The notes beneath the pieces were generated by a model. That model did no database searches and was not told the DNA's origin. It saw nothing but the letters and a program-made list of their open reading frames with translations. A program made the position numbers and the translations under genes. Source: Galbibacter pacificus (GTDB taxonomy: Bacteria; Bacteroidota; Bacteroidia; Flavobacteriales; Flavobacteriaceae). From it: a stretch of 64,000 bases of DNA. Where the stretch lies: assembly GCF_029603165.1 (NCBI RefSeq), contig NZ_JAQSVC010000001.1:248001-312000 (forward strand), read 5' to 3'. Shown here one piece after another: positions 62,214 to 64,000 of the stretch. The stretch's first letter is position 1. Every line of letters starts with the position of its first letter.

Positions 62214-63176
62214 ATGCGTATGAACAAAATTTTGGGTTTGCTTATTGCGATATTGATAATTTCTTGCTCAAAAGAAAATAAATTGGAGCAGGAAATAGCA
62301 AAAATAGAAGTGCATGTCCGTATTGATAGGTTTGATGAGGTTTTTAATAATTCGTCTACAAAAGACCTTCCGAAGTTAAAAAATAAATACCCTTATTTGT
62401 TTCCAGCGGAATATAACGACAGCATTTGGGCAAACAGGATGAACGATACCTTGCAAAAAGAATTGTATGCCGAGATAGACAAACGCTTTGCCGATTTTGA
62501 AAACGATACTGCTCAGTTTAGCTCCCTGTTTCAACATATAAAATATTATTTTACAGATTTTAAACCGCCAAAAATAGTTACCGTAATTTCTGATGTTGAT
62601 TATAAAAACCGGGTTATTTATGCCGATACCCTGCTTTTGCTGGGCCTGGATAATTATTTGGGTCCCGACCATAAGTTTTATAAAGGGATTCAGCAGTACA
62701 TCAGAAAAAATTTTGAAGCCTCGAAAATCCCTGTCGATATGGCAAAGACCATTGCCAAAAGCAAAGTGCGGCCGCCACAAAACCGCACCTTTATTGCGCA
62801 AATGGTTTATTATGGGAAAATATATTACATGGTACATTTGTTTTTACCCAACACGGCCAAGGAAGTCCAGCTTGGCTATACGGATGAAGAATTAAAATGG
62901 GCCATTGCCGACGAAGGCTATATTTGGCGCTACTTTGTGGAAAGAGAGCTTCTTTTTTCTACCGATGCCAAACTTCAGGAACGGTTTATCCATCCGGCGC
63001 CTTTTTCAAAATTTTATTTAGAGCTCGATAATGAATCTCCCGGTAGATTGGGGCAATATATAGGTTGGCAAATTGTAAATGCATATATGGAAAATAATGA
63101 AGTATCTTTGCAGCATATGTTGAATGCTTCGGCCGAAGAAATTTTTAATAACTCAAAATACAAACCCAAAAAATAA
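62214..63176 (+). CDS. gldB: Gliding motility lipoprotein GldB
   Basis: Lipoprotein required for gliding in Flavobacterium johnsoniae; its exact role is unknown. The signal and lipobox read ILGLLIAILIISC. The body has the conserved IEVHVRIDRFDEVFNNS, KYPYLFPAEYNDSIW and VQLGYTDEELKWAIADEGYI regions and SPGRLGQYIGWQIVNAYMEN near the end. ATG at 62214 and 62220 are close alternatives. The last base of its stop codon is the first base of gldC, so the two genes are tightly coupled. Confidence 0.9.
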   Translation: MRMNKILGLLIAILIISCSKENKLEQEIAKIEVHVRIDRFDEVFNNSSTKDLPKLKNKYPYLFPAEYNDSIWANRMNDTLQKELYAEIDKRFADFENDTAQFSSLFQHIKYYFTDFKPPKIVTVISDVDYKNRVIYADTLLLLGLDNYLGPDHKFYKGIQQYIRKNFEASKIPVDMAKTIAKSKVRPPQNRTFIAQMVYYGKIYYMVHLFLPNTAKEVQLGYTDEELKWAIADEGYIWRYFVERELLFSTDAKLQERFIHPAPFSKFYLELDNESPGRLGQYIGWQIVNAYMENNEVSLQHMLNASAEEIFNNSKYKPKK

Positions 63177-63511
63177 TGGCAAAATCGCATAGATCGGATA
63201 TAAACTTACGTATAGAACTCGATGAAAATAAAGTTCCGGAGAAATTGTTTTGGACCGCAAAAGACGGGGGCGTAGAAAATGAAGCCGCTAAGGCTTTATT
63301 GCTTTCTGTATGGAACAGCCAGCAACAGGAAACCTTGAAAATTGACCTTTGGACCAAAGATATGCCCGTTGATGAAATGAAAAAATTTATGCACCAGACC
63401 TTGGTATCTTTAAGCGATACTTATTTTAGGGCTACCCAAGACGAGAAAATGACGGCTACCATGCGGGATTTTTGCGATTATTTTGCAGAAAAACTGGAAT
63501 TAAAAAAGTAA
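63176..63511 (+). CDS. gldC: Gliding motility protein GldC
   Basis: Small cytoplasmic protein encoded just after gldB in gliding bacteria, where it aids efficient movement. The 111 residues begin SHRSDINLRIELDENKVPEK and contain LFWTAKDGG and the TLVSLSDTYFRATQDEKMTA block, all characteristic. Start and preceding stop share one base (TAATG), which implies coupled translation with gldB. Confidence 0.92.
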   Translation: MAKSHRSDINLRIELDENKVPEKLFWTAKDGGVENEAAKALLLSVWNSQQQETLKIDLWTKDMPVDEMKKFMHQTLVSLSDTYFRATQDEKMTATMRDFCDYFAEKLELKK

Positions 63512-63608
63512 AGCATCAAATAGGTGCATGAATTTCCAAAATGGGGCCGCGATGTACTAAAAGTAACTGCCCGAGCTAGTATAGGGAATATTGATTTTAA
63601 TGTTGGCT

Positions 63609-63635
63609 GTAACAATATGTGTTGCAATTCGTCGT
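63609..63635 (+). promoter_or_regulatory. Possible ECF sigma-factor promoter
   Basis: GTAAC (63609-63613), a 16-base spacer and CGTCGT (63630-63635) resemble extracytoplasmic-function sigma promoters (AAC...CGT) and not the housekeeping pattern. The gene starts at 63661. Confidence 0.4.
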
Positions 63636-63660
63636 AAGCATATAACCAATATTTTAATTA

Positions 63661-64000
63661 TGAGAAAAATAGCAATATTAGCAGCAGTTTCCTTTTTGAT
63701 AGTCTCTTGTGGAGCTTCTACGCCCTACGATTCCTTCAGAAAAGAAAATAAAAAAGACATCGCTTTTTCATTAAGTGCATCCAATTTTTTGGTCAAAATG
63801 TTTGTAGATGATGAAGATTTTAGGGAAATCAATAAAGTAGTATCGGGAATTCATAAATACAGAGTGTTGATTAGTGAAGAAGAGAGTTCTCAATATCTTG
63901 AAAATGAGTTTGATGATTTTGTTCAGCGAAAAGGCTACGAATCTTTAATGTACGTAAACAGCGACGGTAGCAAAGTGGGGCTTTTTTACTATCAAAAAAG
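63661..64000 (+). CDS. DUF4252 lipoprotein, N-terminal part (runs off the window)
   Basis: The reading frame opens with a lipoprotein signal (IAILAAVSFLIVSC) and continues through the window end, giving 113 residues. The visible part (FSLSASNFLVKMFVDDEDFR, INKVVSGIHKYRVLISEEES) matches the DUF4252 pattern. These proteins often sit beside ECF sigma factors in Bacteroidetes; their function is unknown. A predicted ECF-type promoter lies upstream. Confidence 0.75.

Noticed and set aside
1-64000. CRISPR arrays, tRNA, rRNA, insertion sequences, prophage
   Set aside because: No regularly spaced repeats with unique spacers, no cloverleaf candidates, no transposase or phage structural genes were seen on reading both strands. 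The 42-bp repeats are contiguous, not spaced.

Overview
The window is about 64 kb of chromosome from a member of the Bacteroidetes, almost certainly family Flavobacteriaceae. The evidence is the gliding genes gldA, gldB and gldC, the DUF5686, DUF3857 and DUF4252 secreted proteins, split methionine synthase, Bacteroidetes-type promoters (-7 element TAnnTTTG, -33 TTG) instead of Shine-Dalgarno sites, and moderately AT-rich DNA. I cannot name the genus. No tRNA, rRNA, CRISPR array, insertion sequence or prophage was recognised.

Layout. 1-14.8 kb: the edge of an egtB-like gene, thyA, an unknown protein, a NupC-type nucleoside transporter, a DUF151/UVR nuclease-like protein and the etfBA pair, all on the minus strand. 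Then on the plus strand come the pyruvate dehydrogenase E1 beta gene, a DUF5686 outer-membrane protein, soluble pyrophosphatase and a membrane Na+/H+-pumping pyrophosphatase, followed by a deoxynucleoside kinase on the minus strand. 15-33 kb: a sulfur and methionine block. metK follows a SAM-II-like riboswitch. A SAM-I riboswitch precedes a MetX-aspartokinase-homoserine dehydrogenase fusion and metZ. Next are DUF2061, sulfite reductase, two siroheme genes and a ferredoxin-NADP reductase-like gene. A second SAM-I riboswitch leads the split methionine synthase, a small protein and metF. Together these make sulfide, siroheme, the homoserine ester, homocysteine, methionine and SAM, with SAM feeding back through RNA.

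33-41 kb: outer-membrane and lipoprotein genes, a type II NADH dehydrogenase, and a low-GC accessory stretch (36.3-38.4 kb) with a racemase, an unknown protein and degenerate 42-bp tandem repeats. gldA and pncB follow. 41.5-45.8 kb: an aromatic amino acid operon (pheA, aminotransferase, tyrA, DAHP synthase-chorismate mutase) led by a Phe/Tyr-rich leader peptide and attenuator. 45.8-53 kb: rsgA, dtd, two DUF3857 transglutaminase-like proteins, a MazG-like protein and aroA. 53-64 kb: a candidate small RNA or leader, queA, rlmN, a PAP2 phosphatase with a probable homopolymer frameshift, a polyprenyl synthase, dnaG, an atypical response regulator, nadE, gldB, gldC and the start of a DUF4252 lipoprotein.

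The strongest leads are the three SAM-sensing RNAs of two architectures, the aromatic attenuator with visible alternative pairings, two possible small RNAs (about 14.10-14.20 kb and 53.14-53.29 kb), a response regulator with Glu at the phosphorylation site, a primase without zinc ligands, and an element shared by the gldA and dtd upstream regions. Most of the rest is ordinary core metabolism. No wholly new multi-gene system is evident.
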